From Streptomyces sp. Ag109_O5-1 (GTDB lineage: Bacteria > Actinomycetota > Actinomycetes > Streptomycetales > Streptomycetaceae), in assembly GCF_003814875.1 (NCBI RefSeq), contig NZ_RKQF01000001.1:11284001-11348000 (forward strand): a stretch of DNA of 64,000 bases, read 5' to 3'. Positions 54,257 to 63,820 of the stretch are shown here, one piece after another. The position numbers and the translations under genes are program-made. Each line of letters opens with the position of its first letter. Position 1 is the stretch's first letter. The notes below the pieces were generated by a model. The model worked only from the letters and a program-made list of their open reading frames with translations, ran no database searches and was not told where the DNA came from.

Positions 54257-54599
54257 AGCCGAGCTCGTCGAGCACAAGGCCGAGCGGGCCCGCACGCAGG
54301 AGGCCGGGTCGGAGGAGTACGCAGACATCCGCCAAGAGGACGCCCGGCAGACATTGCGCGATCTTCCCGGGCCGATTGACTTCTTCCTCAACGACGGTTG
54401 GCCCGAGGTGGTCCTGGACGTGCTCGAACCGCTCACGCCCGCACTGCGCCCGGGCGCAGTGGTCGTCACCGACAACGTCGGCGCGATGCGTGGCGACTAC
54501 GCCGATCACACGGCCTGGATCCGCCTTCCCGACAAGGGCTTCGTCTCACTCAGGGCGTCGTTCCGCACCGGCACCGAGGACTCCGTCCGGACCGGTTGA
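54257..54599 (+). pseudogene. O-methyltransferase, C-terminal fragment
   Basis: The frame AELVEHKAERARTQEAGSEE, YADIRQEDARQTLRDLPGPI, DFFLNDGWPEVVLDVLEPLT, RPGAVVVTDNVGAMRGDYAD is the second half of a class I, metal-dependent-type O-methyltransferase (DGW and DN motifs). The SAM-binding half is absent. The junction with the IS110 fragment is immediate. Confidence 0.7.
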
Positions 54600-54983
54600 C
54601 ACCCGCGGCCCGATCGCGCGGCCACCCGTCGGACCGCGCTCCGCCTGACCGTCGCCAGGGGCTGACCCGGCCGAAAACCGTGGGCAGGGTGGTCGAAACC
54701 CCGGCTCGCAACAGCCAGTTCAAGCCGTTGTGCTGATGCGGTCATGACAACGCTGTCCGGTGGGTGTCACTCTGCTCTCCGAAGTTCACCCTCCATTCAC
54801 AGGAGACTCACAAAACCCCTGCATCTCCGATCTCGTATTTCCCTCCTACCGCACCGCACGGCCCAGCAGACGTCACCGCGTCGGACCGTGCCCTTGGCAC
54901 CCGCGCGCCGCCGGACGGCTCGACCCAGCCGACCCGCTCTCCAGGGCTCCGCCGAGCCCGCCACCCCACAGAAGGAGAACGTC
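54600..54983. other. Upstream region of the M4 protease gene
   Basis: No coding sequence is supported here. It likely contains the promoter of the secreted protease gene. No operator-like palindrome was noticed. The GAAGGAG ribosome binding site is at 54971..54977. Confidence 0.5.
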
Positions 54984-57254
54984 ATGTTCCGGCAGGACCG
55001 TCACCATCGCCGCACCAGACACACCATGACCCTGGCGCTGACCGCCGCGACCACCCTGCTCACCATCGGTATCCAGAACGGCACCGCTGTGGCCGGCCCC
55101 GAAGTCCGCCAGCCCGCCCGCATCCTGGCCACCCCGAGGGCCGGTGCGGCCCCCGCCCCGCTCTCGCCGGCGCGGCACAGCGCGCTGCTGAAGCACGCCG
55201 CGGCGGACGCACCCGACACCGCGAGGACGCTGCGTCTCGGTGCCGGCGAGAAGCTCGTCGTCAAGGACGTCGCACTCGACGCCGACGGCACGACGCACAC
55301 CCGTTACGAGCGCACCTACGACGGCCTGCCCGTCCTCGGCGGCGACCTCATCGTCCATGCCAACGGCGACCGGCTCACGGTGTCGCGGGCCACGAAGACG
55401 GCCCTCGCGCTCTCCTCCACCAGGGCGAAGGTCCCCGCGGCCACAGCGAAGGCCCGGGCGCTCGGCGTCGCCGCGAAGTCCGGCGCCGAGCACCCCGTGG
55501 TCGAGGGCGCCCCGCGGCTCGTCGTCTGGGCCGCCTCGGGCAAACCCGCCCTGGCCTGGGAATCGGTGGTCGGAGGCTTCCAGGACGACGGCACGCCCGA
55601 CGAACTGCACGTGATCACCGACGCGGCCTCGGGCAAACAGCTCTTCCACTACCAGGGCATCGAAACCGGCACCGGTACCGGCCAGTTCAACGGAACCGTG
55701 CCCCTCAGTACCACGCTCTCCGGCTCGACCTACCAACTCGTCGACGGCGACCGAGCCGGGCACCGAACGTACGACCTCAACCAGGGCACGTCCGGCACCG
55801 GCACCCTCTTCACCGACGACAACGATGTCTGGGGCGACGGCACATCGGCCAACCGACAGACCGCGGGCGTGGACGTCGCCTTCGGCGCCGCGGCCACCTG
55901 GGACTTCTACAAGAACGTCTTCGGCCGCAACGGCATCCGCAACGACGGCGTCGCCGCCTACAGCCGCGCCCACTACGGCAACAACTACGTCAACGCCTTC
56001 TGGTCGGACAGCTGCTTCTGCATGACGTACGGCGACGGGTCCGGCAACACCCACCCGCTCACCGCACTCGACGTCGCCGCCCACGAGATGAGCCACGGCG
56101 TCACCGCTGCGACCGCGGGTCTCACCTACTCCGGCGAGTCGGGCGGCCTGAACGAGGCCACCTCCGACATCTTCGCCGCAGCAGTCGAGTTCTACGAGAA
56201 CCTCCCCGCCGACGTCCCGGACTACCTGGTCGGCGAGAAGATCGACATCAACGGCAACGGCACCCCGTTGCGCTACATGGACAAGCCCTCCCGCGACGGC
56301 GCCTCCAGCGACTACTGGAGCTCCTCCCTCGGCGGCCTCGACGTCCACTACTCCTCGGGCCCGGCCAACCACTTCTTCTACCTGCTCTCCGAGGGCAGTG
56401 GAGCCAAGACCGTCAACGGGGTCGCCTACGACAGCCCCACCTACGACGGCCTGCCGGTGACGGGCATCGGCATCGACAACGCCCAGCGTGTCTGGTACCG
56501 GGCGCTCACCACGTACATGACGTCCAGCACCGACTACGCGGGCGCCCGCACGGCCACGCTCCAGGCCGCGGCCGACCTCTTCGGCGCCTACAGCCCCTCC
56601 TACCTCGCCGTCGCCGACGCATGGGCCGCGATCAACGTGGGCCACCGGGTCGCACTGGGCGTCAACGTGGCACCGATCGCGGACCAGATCAGCGGCATCG
56701 GGCAGACGGTCACGCTCCAGACGGACGCCTACACCACGAACTCCGGCGCGGGGCTGACGTACACGGCGACCGGACTGCCGGACGGGCTGACGATCAGTGA
56801 CACGGGCCTGATCTCCGGCACTCCGACCACGCTCGGGACCAGCGACGTCACCGTCACGGTCACCGACGACACGGGCGCGAGCAGCACCGTGAACTTCGCG
56901 TGGGAGGTGGCCTACGTCTATGGCAACGCCACCCGCGTCGACATACCGGACAACAGCACCGCGGTGGAGTCCCCGGTCATCGTCACCGGCCGCACCGGGA
57001 ACGCCTCGGCCACCACCCAGGTCTACGTGAAAATCATCCACACCTACCGGGGTGACCTGACCGTCGACCTGGTCGGCCCCGACGGAACCGTCTACTCGCT
57101 GCTGAACCGAAGCGGCGGCTCCGCCGACAACGTCGACCAGACCTTCACCGTCGACGCGTCCGCCCAACCCCTGACCGGCACCTGGAAGCTCCGAGTCCAG
57201 GACCACGCGGCGATCGACGTCGGCTACATCGACCAGTGGCGGCTCATCCCCTGA
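54984..57254 (+). CDS. Secreted M4 (thermolysin-like) metalloprotease with Ig-like and P domains
   Basis: A 756-residue secreted protein. A basic N-terminus and hydrophobic helix (TMTLALTAATTLLTIGIQNG) make a signal peptide with likely cleavage after AVAG. An FTP/PepSY propeptide follows (to about 220). The catalytic domain carries HEMSHG (His367, Glu368, His371) and NEATSD with Glu391 as third zinc ligand, and a later active-site His in VHYSSGPANHFFYLLSEG. At about 555-640 a putative Ig domain (LPDGLTISDTGLISGTPTTL) and at about 645-756 a proprotein-convertase P domain (IIHTYRGDLTVDLVGPDGTV) are appended. It digests protein outside the cell. Confidence 0.95.
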   Translation: MFRQDRHHRRTRHTMTLALTAATTLLTIGIQNGTAVAGPEVRQPARILATPRAGAAPAPLSPARHSALLKHAAADAPDTARTLRLGAGEKLVVKDVALDADGTTHTRYERTYDGLPVLGGDLIVHANGDRLTVSRATKTALALSSTRAKVPAATAKARALGVAAKSGAEHPVVEGAPRLVVWAASGKPALAWESVVGGFQDDGTPDELHVITDAASGKQLFHYQGIETGTGTGQFNGTVPLSTTLSGSTYQLVDGDRAGHRTYDLNQGTSGTGTLFTDDNDVWGDGTSANRQTAGVDVAFGAAATWDFYKNVFGRNGIRNDGVAAYSRAHYGNNYVNAFWSDSCFCMTYGDGSGNTHPLTALDVAAHEMSHGVTAATAGLTYSGESGGLNEATSDIFAAAVEFYENLPADVPDYLVGEKIDINGNGTPLRYMDKPSRDGASSDYWSSSLGGLDVHYSSGPANHFFYLLSEGSGAKTVNGVAYDSPTYDGLPVTGIGIDNAQRVWYRALTTYMTSSTDYAGARTATLQAAADLFGAYSPSYLAVADAWAAINVGHRVALGVNVAPIADQISGIGQTVTLQTDAYTTNSGAGLTYTATGLPDGLTISDTGLISGTPTTLGTSDVTVTVTDDTGASSTVNFAWEVAYVYGNATRVDIPDNSTAVESPVIVTGRTGNASATTQVYVKIIHTYRGDLTVDLVGPDGTVYSLLNRSGGSADNVDQTFTVDASAQPLTGTWKLRVQDHAAIDVGYIDQWRLIP

Positions 57255-57276
57255 TCCCCTCCGCCCCACCTGCCAC

Positions 57277-57319
57277 GGCTGTTGTTGCGGGACACGCACC
57301 GAGTCCCGGAACAACGGCC
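57277..57319 (+). terminator. Long hairpin after M4 protease gene
   Basis: GGCTGTTGTTGCGGGAC pairs with GTCCCGGAACAACGGCC (15 of 17 positions) around a 9-base loop, starting 22 bp after the stop codon. Confidence 0.8.
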
Positions 57320-57415
57320 GCGGCGCGCCGGTGTCAGCGGCCTGCGACACGGTGCCGCCCCTGCCGATCGACGAGAACCACATCCGCGCCACGATCACCT
57401 GTGCGGGTTGTTCAC

Positions 57416-57840
57416 GCTTGGCCGGCGTGTCTCGTAAGGCGGATCGAGCAACCCTTCGAGCGCACCGTGATCCCCGAGGGGTTGGCCATCCTCGTCGATG
57501 ACGACCTGCTCTTCGAGAATGAGAACGGGCTGCGAGCGACCGCGGTCGCGAACAAGTGGTTTCGCCCCCGGCCGACGGAGAACTGCCCGGCGCCCTCGTC
57601 CTGGGGTACGTACGCGCGGATCCTGCGGGACTGGCTCGTGTCCGCCCAACTGCATGGGGTGGAGATCTTCGACACCCGAGACCGGTTGAAAGGCCCTGCT
57701 CAGCACGTATGCGGTGGTTCGCTGCAGCGGAGATCTCAAGCAGTGACTCGCAGCGGTCACCTGGAGCCAGTACATGAACGTGCCGGGCAGGTTCTACCGA
57801 TGGGCGGTCGACGAGTCGTACGCCACGTCCGTGCCCTAGC
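57416..57840 (+). pseudogene. Site-specific integrase (tyrosine recombinase type), N-terminal remnant
   Basis: The frame PEGLAILVDDDLLFENENGL, KWFRPRPTENCPAPSSWGTY, ARILRDWLVSAQLHGVEIFD is the start of an integrase core-binding domain. At about 57690 the frame shifts and reads LLSTYAVVRCSGDLKQ-stop, then WSQYMNVPGRFYRWAVDESY. One shift and one in-frame stop break it, and the catalytic domain is gone. It is directly followed by a truncated SDR on the other strand. Confidence 0.6.
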
Positions 57841-57844
57841 GGCT

Positions 57845-58142
57845 CGAAGTAGCCGGACATTCCGGCGTTGTTGACGCCGTAGTGCAGGGCGCCGAACCGG
57901 TCGACGGTGCGGGAGACGGCCTGTTCGAGGTCGTCCGGCACGGCGACGTCGCCGGCCACCGCGAGCGCTTCACGGCCGGTGGCCGCACGGATCCGGGCGA
58001 CCATCTCATCGAGCTTGTCCTGGCCGCGTCCGACGAGGGCCACGTCCGCCCCCCGCTCGGCGAGCAGGAGGGCCGTCGCCGCTCCGATGCCGCTGCCTGC
58101 GCCCGTGACGAGGGCGACCTTGCCTTCCAGCGCAGTGTTCAC
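57845..58142 (-). pseudogene. SDR gene truncated after the NNAG motif
   Basis: From GTG 58142 the frame reads LEGKVALVTGAGSGIGAATA, REALAVAGDVAVPDDLEQAV and FGALHYGVNNAGMSGYFEPL and then leaves the family. The catalytic Ser-Tyr-Lys half is missing. The break coincides with the end of the integrase relic at about 57842, so an integration or deletion event removed the rest. Confidence 0.75.
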
Positions 58143-58218
58143 GATGTCTGTCTCCCAACGTGGCCGGGGCCGGGTCTCCGGCGCCCGGGAATGGTGAAAC
58201 CGGGGCGCGGTACGGCCC

Positions 58219-59052
58219 TCAGCCGGTGAAGTCGACGGAACGTCCGATCTCCGCCCACTTGGCGTCCTCGGCCGCCTGCTGCTCCATGACCTCGGCGATG
58301 TAGTCGACGGCGTGGCCACCGAGCACCAGGTGCTGCGGGGGCTCGGGGTTGTCGGCGAGGTCCAGGAAGACACGGGCGACCTTCGCCGGGTCGATCGGCT
58401 CGGTGCCGGTCCAGCCGCGCAGGTGCTTGGCCTGAGCGCCGACCGTCGGCTCGTAGGCGGGGTCGAAGGAGGGGATCTCCATCGAGGAACCGGCCCAGTC
58501 GGTGCGCATGCCGCCCGGCTCCGCGAGCGTGACGCGGATGCCGAGGGGCGAGACTTCCTTGTGCAGGACGCCGGAGAACCCTTCGACCGCGTGCTTGGCG
58601 GCCTGGTAGGCGCCCAGGCCCGCAGCGGTCAGCCGGCCGCCGATCGAGGTGACCTGGATGAAGTAGCCGCTGTTCTGCTTGCGGAAGACAGGCAGCACCG
58701 CCTTGGTCACATGGACCGTGCCGTAGAAGCAGGCGTCGACCTGCGCACGGAAGGCATCGAGGGTGACCTCCTCGATCGGGGCGATGTCGGCGTAGCCCGC
58801 GTTGTTGACCACGATGTCGATACGCCCGAACGCCCGCACCGCGGTGTCGACCGCGGCCTGGGTCTGCGCCGGGTCGGTGACGTCCAGCTCGACCGCCATC
58901 ACCCGGTCGCCGTACCTGGCTGCCAGGTCGTCCAGCGCCTCGGTGCGGCGGGCGGTGGCGACGACCCGGTGACCGGCGGCGAGCGCCTCCTCCGCCACCG
59001 AGCGGCCCAGGCCGCGCGAACTACCCGTGATGAACCAGACCTGCTCGCTCAT
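58219..59052 (-). CDS. SDR family oxidoreductase
   Basis: A 277-residue classical SDR of the long type. EQVWFITGSSRGLGRSVAEE carries the cofactor motif (TGSSRGLG), NNAGYADIAPIEEVTLDAFR the structural motif, and IQVTSIGGRLTAAGLGAYQA-AKHAVEGF the Ser, Tyr and Lys. The tail (LGGHAVDYIAEVMEQQAAED) is as in many Streptomyces ketoreductase-like SDRs. The RBS is GAGGAG. It is divergent from the TetR gene at 59159 with a palindromic region between them. The N-terminal SDR relic lies just downstream. Confidence 0.93.
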   Translation of the reverse strand: MSEQVWFITGSSRGLGRSVAEEALAAGHRVVATARRTEALDDLAARYGDRVMAVELDVTDPAQTQAAVDTAVRAFGRIDIVVNNAGYADIAPIEEVTLDAFRAQVDACFYGTVHVTKAVLPVFRKQNSGYFIQVTSIGGRLTAAGLGAYQAAKHAVEGFSGVLHKEVSPLGIRVTLAEPGGMRTDWAGSSMEIPSFDPAYEPTVGAQAKHLRGWTGTEPIDPAKVARVFLDLADNPEPPQHLVLGGHAVDYIAEVMEQQAAEDAKWAEIGRSVDFTG

Positions 59053-59078
59053 GGATGTCTCCTCGTCCACGGTTGACA

Positions 59079-59135
59079 CTTAGTGCAATCTAGTTGCCTT
59101 AGGTTAACTCAATTGAATTGCGCTAACAAGGCAAC
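59079..59135. promoter_or_regulatory. Inverted-repeat operator region between SDR and TetR genes
   Basis: The AT-rich stretch has GTTGCCTT (59093..59100) mirrored by AAGGCAAC (59128..59135). Inside it, TTAACTCAATTGAATTGCGC-TAA is nearly symmetric, and a related TTAGTGCAAT lies at 59080. These are likely TetR binding sites and overlap both promoters. Confidence 0.7.
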
Positions 59136-59158
59136 CCGAGTGCGTTAAGATCGACTCC

Positions 59159-59830
59159 ATGGACACGACAGAACCGCCCGCCTTCCAGCGAGCCCGCTCG
59201 CCCGAGCATCGGGAGCGTCGCGCCCGGGACCTGCTGCAGGCGGCCGCCGAACTCGCGCAGGCGGGCGGAACCCGGACGGTGACGCTGAAGGGGATCGCCC
59301 AGCGGGCCGGCGTGCACTCCTCAGCCGTTCGCGGGTATTTCTCCTCGCGCGAGGAGATCCTGCTGCGTCTGGCGACCGCGTCGTGGCAGGCGTGGTCGCG
59401 GGACCTGACCGAGCAGCTCGCCGGGGCCGGGCCGCTGGACGCAGACGGCCTCGCCCGCTCGATCGCCGCCTCCCTCGCGGAGCACTCGCTCTTCTGTGAC
59501 CTTCTCGCCCATGCGGCCGTCTCCCTGGAACGCGAGGTTCCGATCGACTGCCTGCACGAGTACAAGAACGCCGCGGTCGGGGCCGTCGACGAGCTCGCCG
59601 ACGCCTTCCACCGGGCACTGCCCGCCCTCTCACGGGCGGACGGACGTGATGTCGTGGCCGCCGCCGCCGCGCTGGCTCCCGCCTTCTGGCAGTACGCGAA
59701 CCCCGGGGAGAGCCTGCAGCTCCTGTATGAGCGAGTGCCTCAACTGGCCCACGCACGAGTGGACTTCGAGCCCCGCATGACCGTGCTGCTGACCGCGCTC
59801 GTCAACGGCCTGACCGGTCCGCGAGCCTGA
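59159..59830 (+). CDS. TetR-family transcriptional regulator
   Basis: A 223-residue TetR protein. The HTH is LLQAAAELAQAGGTRTVTLK, GIAQRAGVHSSAVRGYFSSR. The C-terminal part (SLFCDLLAHAAVSLEREVPI, ALAPAFWQYANPGESLQLLY) fits the TetR_C ligand domain with a long last helix. It is divergent from the SDR gene, which it likely represses together with itself. The ligand is unknown. Confidence 0.92.
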   Translation: MDTTEPPAFQRARSPEHRERRARDLLQAAAELAQAGGTRTVTLKGIAQRAGVHSSAVRGYFSSREEILLRLATASWQAWSRDLTEQLAGAGPLDADGLARSIAASLAEHSLFCDLLAHAAVSLEREVPIDCLHEYKNAAVGAVDELADAFHRALPALSRADGRDVVAAAAALAPAFWQYANPGESLQLLYERVPQLAHARVDFEPRMTVLLTALVNGLTGPRA

Positions 59831-60532
59831 GAGCACCCGGCGGCCGCACCTGAGCGTGAGAGGCGTCGCCCACCACGGCCACCCAGATATGTACGCCGTA
59901 TGCCGCTTCTGCTCAGCCGCAGTCGACGCCACTGCCTGGACCGACACACCCCCGAACAGAACACCGCCCGGGGCGACCCACCCGGCCTCAGCCAGTCACC
60001 ACACCCCGGACAACGCCGGTCCTGTACAGGCCCGTCGACCCCAGCCACCAACCCAGGTAGACCCACCAAAAGATCCAGACGGGCGGTTCAGAAGCGGGCA
60101 CTCACGCAGATCCGCCGGAGCGCGGCTCACCGTCCTGGGGGAGGGGTACTTTCATCCGCTCCCAGGCGCCCGGATGCCCCAACCGCGACATCCAACGCCT
60201 CCAGCTCTGTTCTGCCTGGGGTGTCGCGTGACCGATTGAGTCCACTTGCCGGCGCCGAGGCCGCAAGCGCACCGGCTGCCCACACGTGGCTCGGCGACGC
60301 CCGGCGGTTCCTGGACCGGGCCAACTCGTGATCACGTCGCTGGTGGTGGCGTGGCCTCCCGAGCTCGTCCGTGCGCCGGCGAGTCTCGAGAACCCCTCTT
60401 GAGCGGCATCCGGACCCTGGTCGGCGCAGAGACACCGTCGGTTCGCGAGGGCCGCCGTACCTCCGCGCCTTTCATTTCGAGTCGCGCGATAATGGGCCTA
60501 CGGCTGGAGTGCATACCTGAAACGGCCTGAAG
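59831..60532. other. 700-bp stretch without assigned gene
   Basis: On the minus strand at about 59950..60030, CPGCGDWLRPGGSPRAVFCS followed by GVCRSRQWRRLRL looks like a short zinc-finger-like remnant (CxxC...C...C). Nothing else is recognised. The end of the stretch is presumably the promoter of the phosphatase gene. Confidence 0.4.
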
Positions 60533-63475
60533 GTGGTCGGCGAGGGGCGCCTGCAGGCGAGGGAAGTGAGCAGGGTGTCGGTCGCCTGGGACGACATCGG
60601 CGGACTCGTCGATGCCCATGAACGTTTTCTGGCCGGAGCACGGGTCGAAGACGTACGCAGTCCGATCCTCGAGTCCTGGAAGCGGTGCAGGTCCGAAGGG
60701 GTCCAGCCGCACCGGGTGCTGCTGCCGTATGCCTCCGGCCTGGCGTTGGACGACCGTCTCATGCGCGCGATCGAGCCGGTTCTCAAGGACCTGACCGCGT
60801 CGCTGGCCGACGTGAGCATGGCGGTCGCCCTCTGTGACGCGCAGGCCCGCATGGTCCAGCGGTACGGCGGTGGCCGCCGACTGTTCAAGGGCCTCGACGA
60901 GGTCAACTTCGCCCCTGGTTTCGATGCCTCGGAACGGGTTGTGGGCACCAACGGCGTCGGCACGGCACTGGCCGGGCGGGACCCCATCTATCTCGCCGGC
61001 CGTGAGCACTTCGCCGACTGTCTGCAGCCGTTCTCCTGCGCGGGCGCGCCCGTCCGCGACCCCCTCAGCGGGCGCATCGAGGCGGTCCTCGACATCACAT
61101 GCCTGCGTGCCGACGGCGACCCCGCCATGCTGCGACTGGTGCAGGAGGCTGCCCGCGACATCGAGACACGGCTGTTGGAACAGGCCTCGGAACGGGAACG
61201 GGCACTGCTCGCCGCCTACCGGCGGGCCTGCCGCGACAGCGGCGGTGCCGGTGATCCGTCGCAGCGTGCTCTCCAGCTGCTCCCAGGTCCCGGCCCCGAG
61301 GAGGGCGGCCTCGGCCCGGTCGACCTGTCGATGCTGCGGGAGAAGGCCGAGGAGCTCCTTGCCTCATCGCAGCGCACCCTCGACGAAGTGGCTCTGTCCG
61401 GCGGGCGCGTCGCCACGCTGCTGCGTCGCCCGGTCACGGGAGCGGCAGGTGAGACGGGTGCGGTCGTCGAGGTCCGCGTTCTCGGCGGTCCGAGCCTGCG
61501 CCATGTCGGACTCACCGAGCCGACCGAGCCGACCGAGTCGGGCCGGCTGAGGGCGGTGACCCATACGCTCCTGACCAACACGCCGACGCCTCGCTCCCTG
61601 GTACCGGGGCGGAACGCCCCGGTCTCCCCACGTGCGGTCGGACCGCCACCCCTGCTCATGGCAGCGGCCTCGCCCGTGTCCACTGCGGTCGGCCCGCAAC
61701 CTCGGACTCAGGAAGGAACACACGCGAACGGCAGCGGTCCCGGCTCGGCCGACGGCTGGGTGGTGCTCGTGGGCGAGCCCGGCGTCGGCAGGCTCGCCGT
61801 GCTGGCCCGCAAGCGCCTGGAGCTGCTGCACGACGCCAGCGTGTGCATAGGGACCACTCTCGACGTCACCCGCACCGCGGAGGAACTGGCGGAAGTGGCC
61901 GTCCCCCGGTTCGCCGATCTGATGGTTGTCGACCTGTCCGACCCCGTGTTGCTGGGTGAGGAGCCCGGGCCGCTCGGAGGGGAGACATCGCTGCGCCGGG
62001 TCGCGATGGGCTTCGTGCGCGAGGAACTGCCCGTGTACGGGGTCGGGGACCCCGTCCAGTACGTTCCGTCCACCCCACAGGTCCACTGCCTGGAGACCGG
62101 GCAGTCCGTGCTCGAACCCGTCCTGGCCGACGCCGAGGGTTGGATCGCCCAGGATCCGGCACGCTTCGGGCGGGCACTCACGGAGGGCATCCACTCACTG
62201 ATCACGGTGCCCCTGCGAGCTCGCGGTACCGTTCTCGGCGTGGCGAGCTTCTACCGCTCCGAGAAGCCCGCTCCCTTCGAGGACGACGACCTGTGTCTGG
62301 CTCAGGAACTGGCCGCCCGCGCCGCGATCTGCATCGACAATGCCCGCCGTTACACGCGTGAGCACAACACAGCCCTCGCGCTGCAGCGCAGCCTGTTGCC
62401 CCGGGGGCGCCCCGAGCCGACCGCCGTCGAGGTCGCCTGCCGCTATCTGCCCGCGCAGGCCGGAGTGGGCGGCGACTGGTTCGACGTCATCCCGCTGTCA
62501 GGCGCCCGGGTGGCGCTCGTGGTCGGCGACGTGGTCGGTCACGGCCTGTACGCCGCCGCCACCATGGGCCGGCTGCGTACCGCCGTGCACAACTTCTCCG
62601 CCCTGGATATGCAGCCCGACGAGCTCCTCACTCAGTTGGACGACCTGGTCGGGGGCCTCGACCGGGGCGAGGGGTGGGCGGTGGAGCCCAGTCATCAGGA
62701 CTCCGGAATCGTCGGCGCGACCTGTCTGTACGCCGTGTACGACCCGGTGTCCCGGCGGTGCTCCCTCGCCCGCGCCGGACACCCCCAGCCCGCGGTGGTC
62801 GGGCCCGACGGCACAGTGGACTTCGTCGACCTGCCGTCGGGGCCGCCGCTCGGGCTGGGCGGTGTGCCCTTCGAGACCGTTGAGCTGGAGCTGGCCGAGG
62901 GCAGCCAGCTGGTGCTGTACACGGACGGTCTGGTCGAGGACCGGGGCCGCGACATCGACAGCGGTATGAACAAGCTCCGCGCCGTTCTGTCCAGCGCCGA
63001 CCGGGCACCGGAAGACACCTGTGAAGCGGTCCTGGACGCACTGCTCCCGGCACGTCCGAGTGACGACGTGGCCCTGCTGGTCGCCCGTGTGCACGCCATG
63101 GGACCGGAGCGGGTCGCCGAGTGGCAGTGGCCCAGCGACCCGGCGATCGTCTCCCGCTCCCGAGCGGCGGTCACCCGGCAGCTGTCCACGTGGGGACTGG
63201 ACGACCTGGCTTTCACCGCTGCACTGGTCGCCAGCGAGCTGGTCACCAACGCGATCCGGCACGCGATCGGTCCGATCGGGCTGCGGCTGATCCGCGACCG
63301 CGCGCTGATCTGCGAGGTCTCCGACGGCAGCAGCACCTCGCCCCGGCTGCGCCGCGCACGGAGCGAGGACGAGGACGGACGCGGGCTCTTCCTCGTCGCC
63401 CAGTTCACCGAGCGCTGGGGAACCCGCTACACCACCGACGGCAAGGTCATCTGGACCGAACAGCTCCTGGGGTGA
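60533..63475 (+). CDS. GAF-GAF-SpoIIE phosphatase with C-terminal HATPase domain
   Basis: A protein of up to 980 residues. The N-terminal part resembles the sensor of AcoR-type activators (RSPILESWKRC, ERVVGTNGVGTALAGRDPIY). A proline-rich linker lies at about 340-420. A second GAF follows (LELLHDASVCIGTTLDVTRT). The PP2C/SpoIIE domain has GVGGDWFDVI and VGDVVGHG (metal Asp residues), ending RPSDDVALLVAR. The C-terminal HATPase_c domain (VASELVTNAIRHA, DGRGLFLVAQF) resembles anti-sigma kinases such as RsbW. It likely controls an anti-sigma switch. GTGs at 60566 and 60575 are alternative starts. Confidence 0.9.
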   Translation: MVGEGRLQAREVSRVSVAWDDIGGLVDAHERFLAGARVEDVRSPILESWKRCRSEGVQPHRVLLPYASGLALDDRLMRAIEPVLKDLTASLADVSMAVALCDAQARMVQRYGGGRRLFKGLDEVNFAPGFDASERVVGTNGVGTALAGRDPIYLAGREHFADCLQPFSCAGAPVRDPLSGRIEAVLDITCLRADGDPAMLRLVQEAARDIETRLLEQASERERALLAAYRRACRDSGGAGDPSQRALQLLPGPGPEEGGLGPVDLSMLREKAEELLASSQRTLDEVALSGGRVATLLRRPVTGAAGETGAVVEVRVLGGPSLRHVGLTEPTEPTESGRLRAVTHTLLTNTPTPRSLVPGRNAPVSPRAVGPPPLLMAAASPVSTAVGPQPRTQEGTHANGSGPGSADGWVVLVGEPGVGRLAVLARKRLELLHDASVCIGTTLDVTRTAEELAEVAVPRFADLMVVDLSDPVLLGEEPGPLGGETSLRRVAMGFVREELPVYGVGDPVQYVPSTPQVHCLETGQSVLEPVLADAEGWIAQDPARFGRALTEGIHSLITVPLRARGTVLGVASFYRSEKPAPFEDDDLCLAQELAARAAICIDNARRYTREHNTALALQRSLLPRGRPEPTAVEVACRYLPAQAGVGGDWFDVIPLSGARVALVVGDVVGHGLYAAATMGRLRTAVHNFSALDMQPDELLTQLDDLVGGLDRGEGWAVEPSHQDSGIVGATCLYAVYDPVSRRCSLARAGHPQPAVVGPDGTVDFVDLPSGPPLGLGGVPFETVELELAEGSQLVLYTDGLVEDRGRDIDSGMNKLRAVLSSADRAPEDTCEAVLDALLPARPSDDVALLVARVHAMGPERVAEWQWPSDPAIVSRSRAAVTRQLSTWGLDDLAFTAALVASELVTNAIRHAIGPIGLRLIRDRALICEVSDGSSTSPRLRRARSEDEDGRGLFLVAQFTERWGTRYTTDGKVIWTEQLLG

Positions 63476-63489
63476 CCGGGGCGAAGGGT

Positions 63490-63760
63490 CCCGGCCCCAC
63501 GGGCATGTTGGGAACCGCACGTCTTGCGATGCGGCGCCGCCCGCAGTCCTCGCGATGTCGTTGCAGGACGGCGTGGACGCGCGGGGCGCCGTAGGCCCCG
63601 TGGGACCGGTCATGCAGGCGGAAGACTCCCCAACCTCGCTGATCTTCTCCGTCAGCCCGGCATCGCGGACCGCCGCGGGCCGGGCCGGCCACTGCGGCAG
63701 GCGTAGAAGGCGGCTCGGGAGACCTGCAGCAGCCCCCTGCGGCGCGCTCGCGAGACCGCG
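63490..63760 (-). pseudogene. IS3-family OrfB, N-terminal remnant
   Basis: The minus strand reads LLQVSRAAFYACRSGRPGPR, then GLTEKISEV in another frame, then HDRSHGAYGAPRVHAVLQRH and GRRRIARRAV. These are the HTH_21 parts of an IS3 OrfB, with two frameshifts. The catalytic domain is absent. Confidence 0.6.
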
Positions 63761-63820
63761 TGGTACGCAGGTTCCAGAACCGGCGTGCGTGTTCGAGAGG
63801 AGGCCCGCCTGCGCGAGAGG

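Noticed and set aside
54764..56800. 678-codon plus-strand frame overlapping the M4 protease
   Set aside because: It is Arg/Pro-rich, typical of an out-of-frame reading of the protease gene, and has no motif.
54873..58373. 1166-codon open frame on the minus strand
   Set aside because: It runs antisense to the well-supported M4 protease and mixes unrelated sequence. Such shadow frames are common in high-GC DNA.
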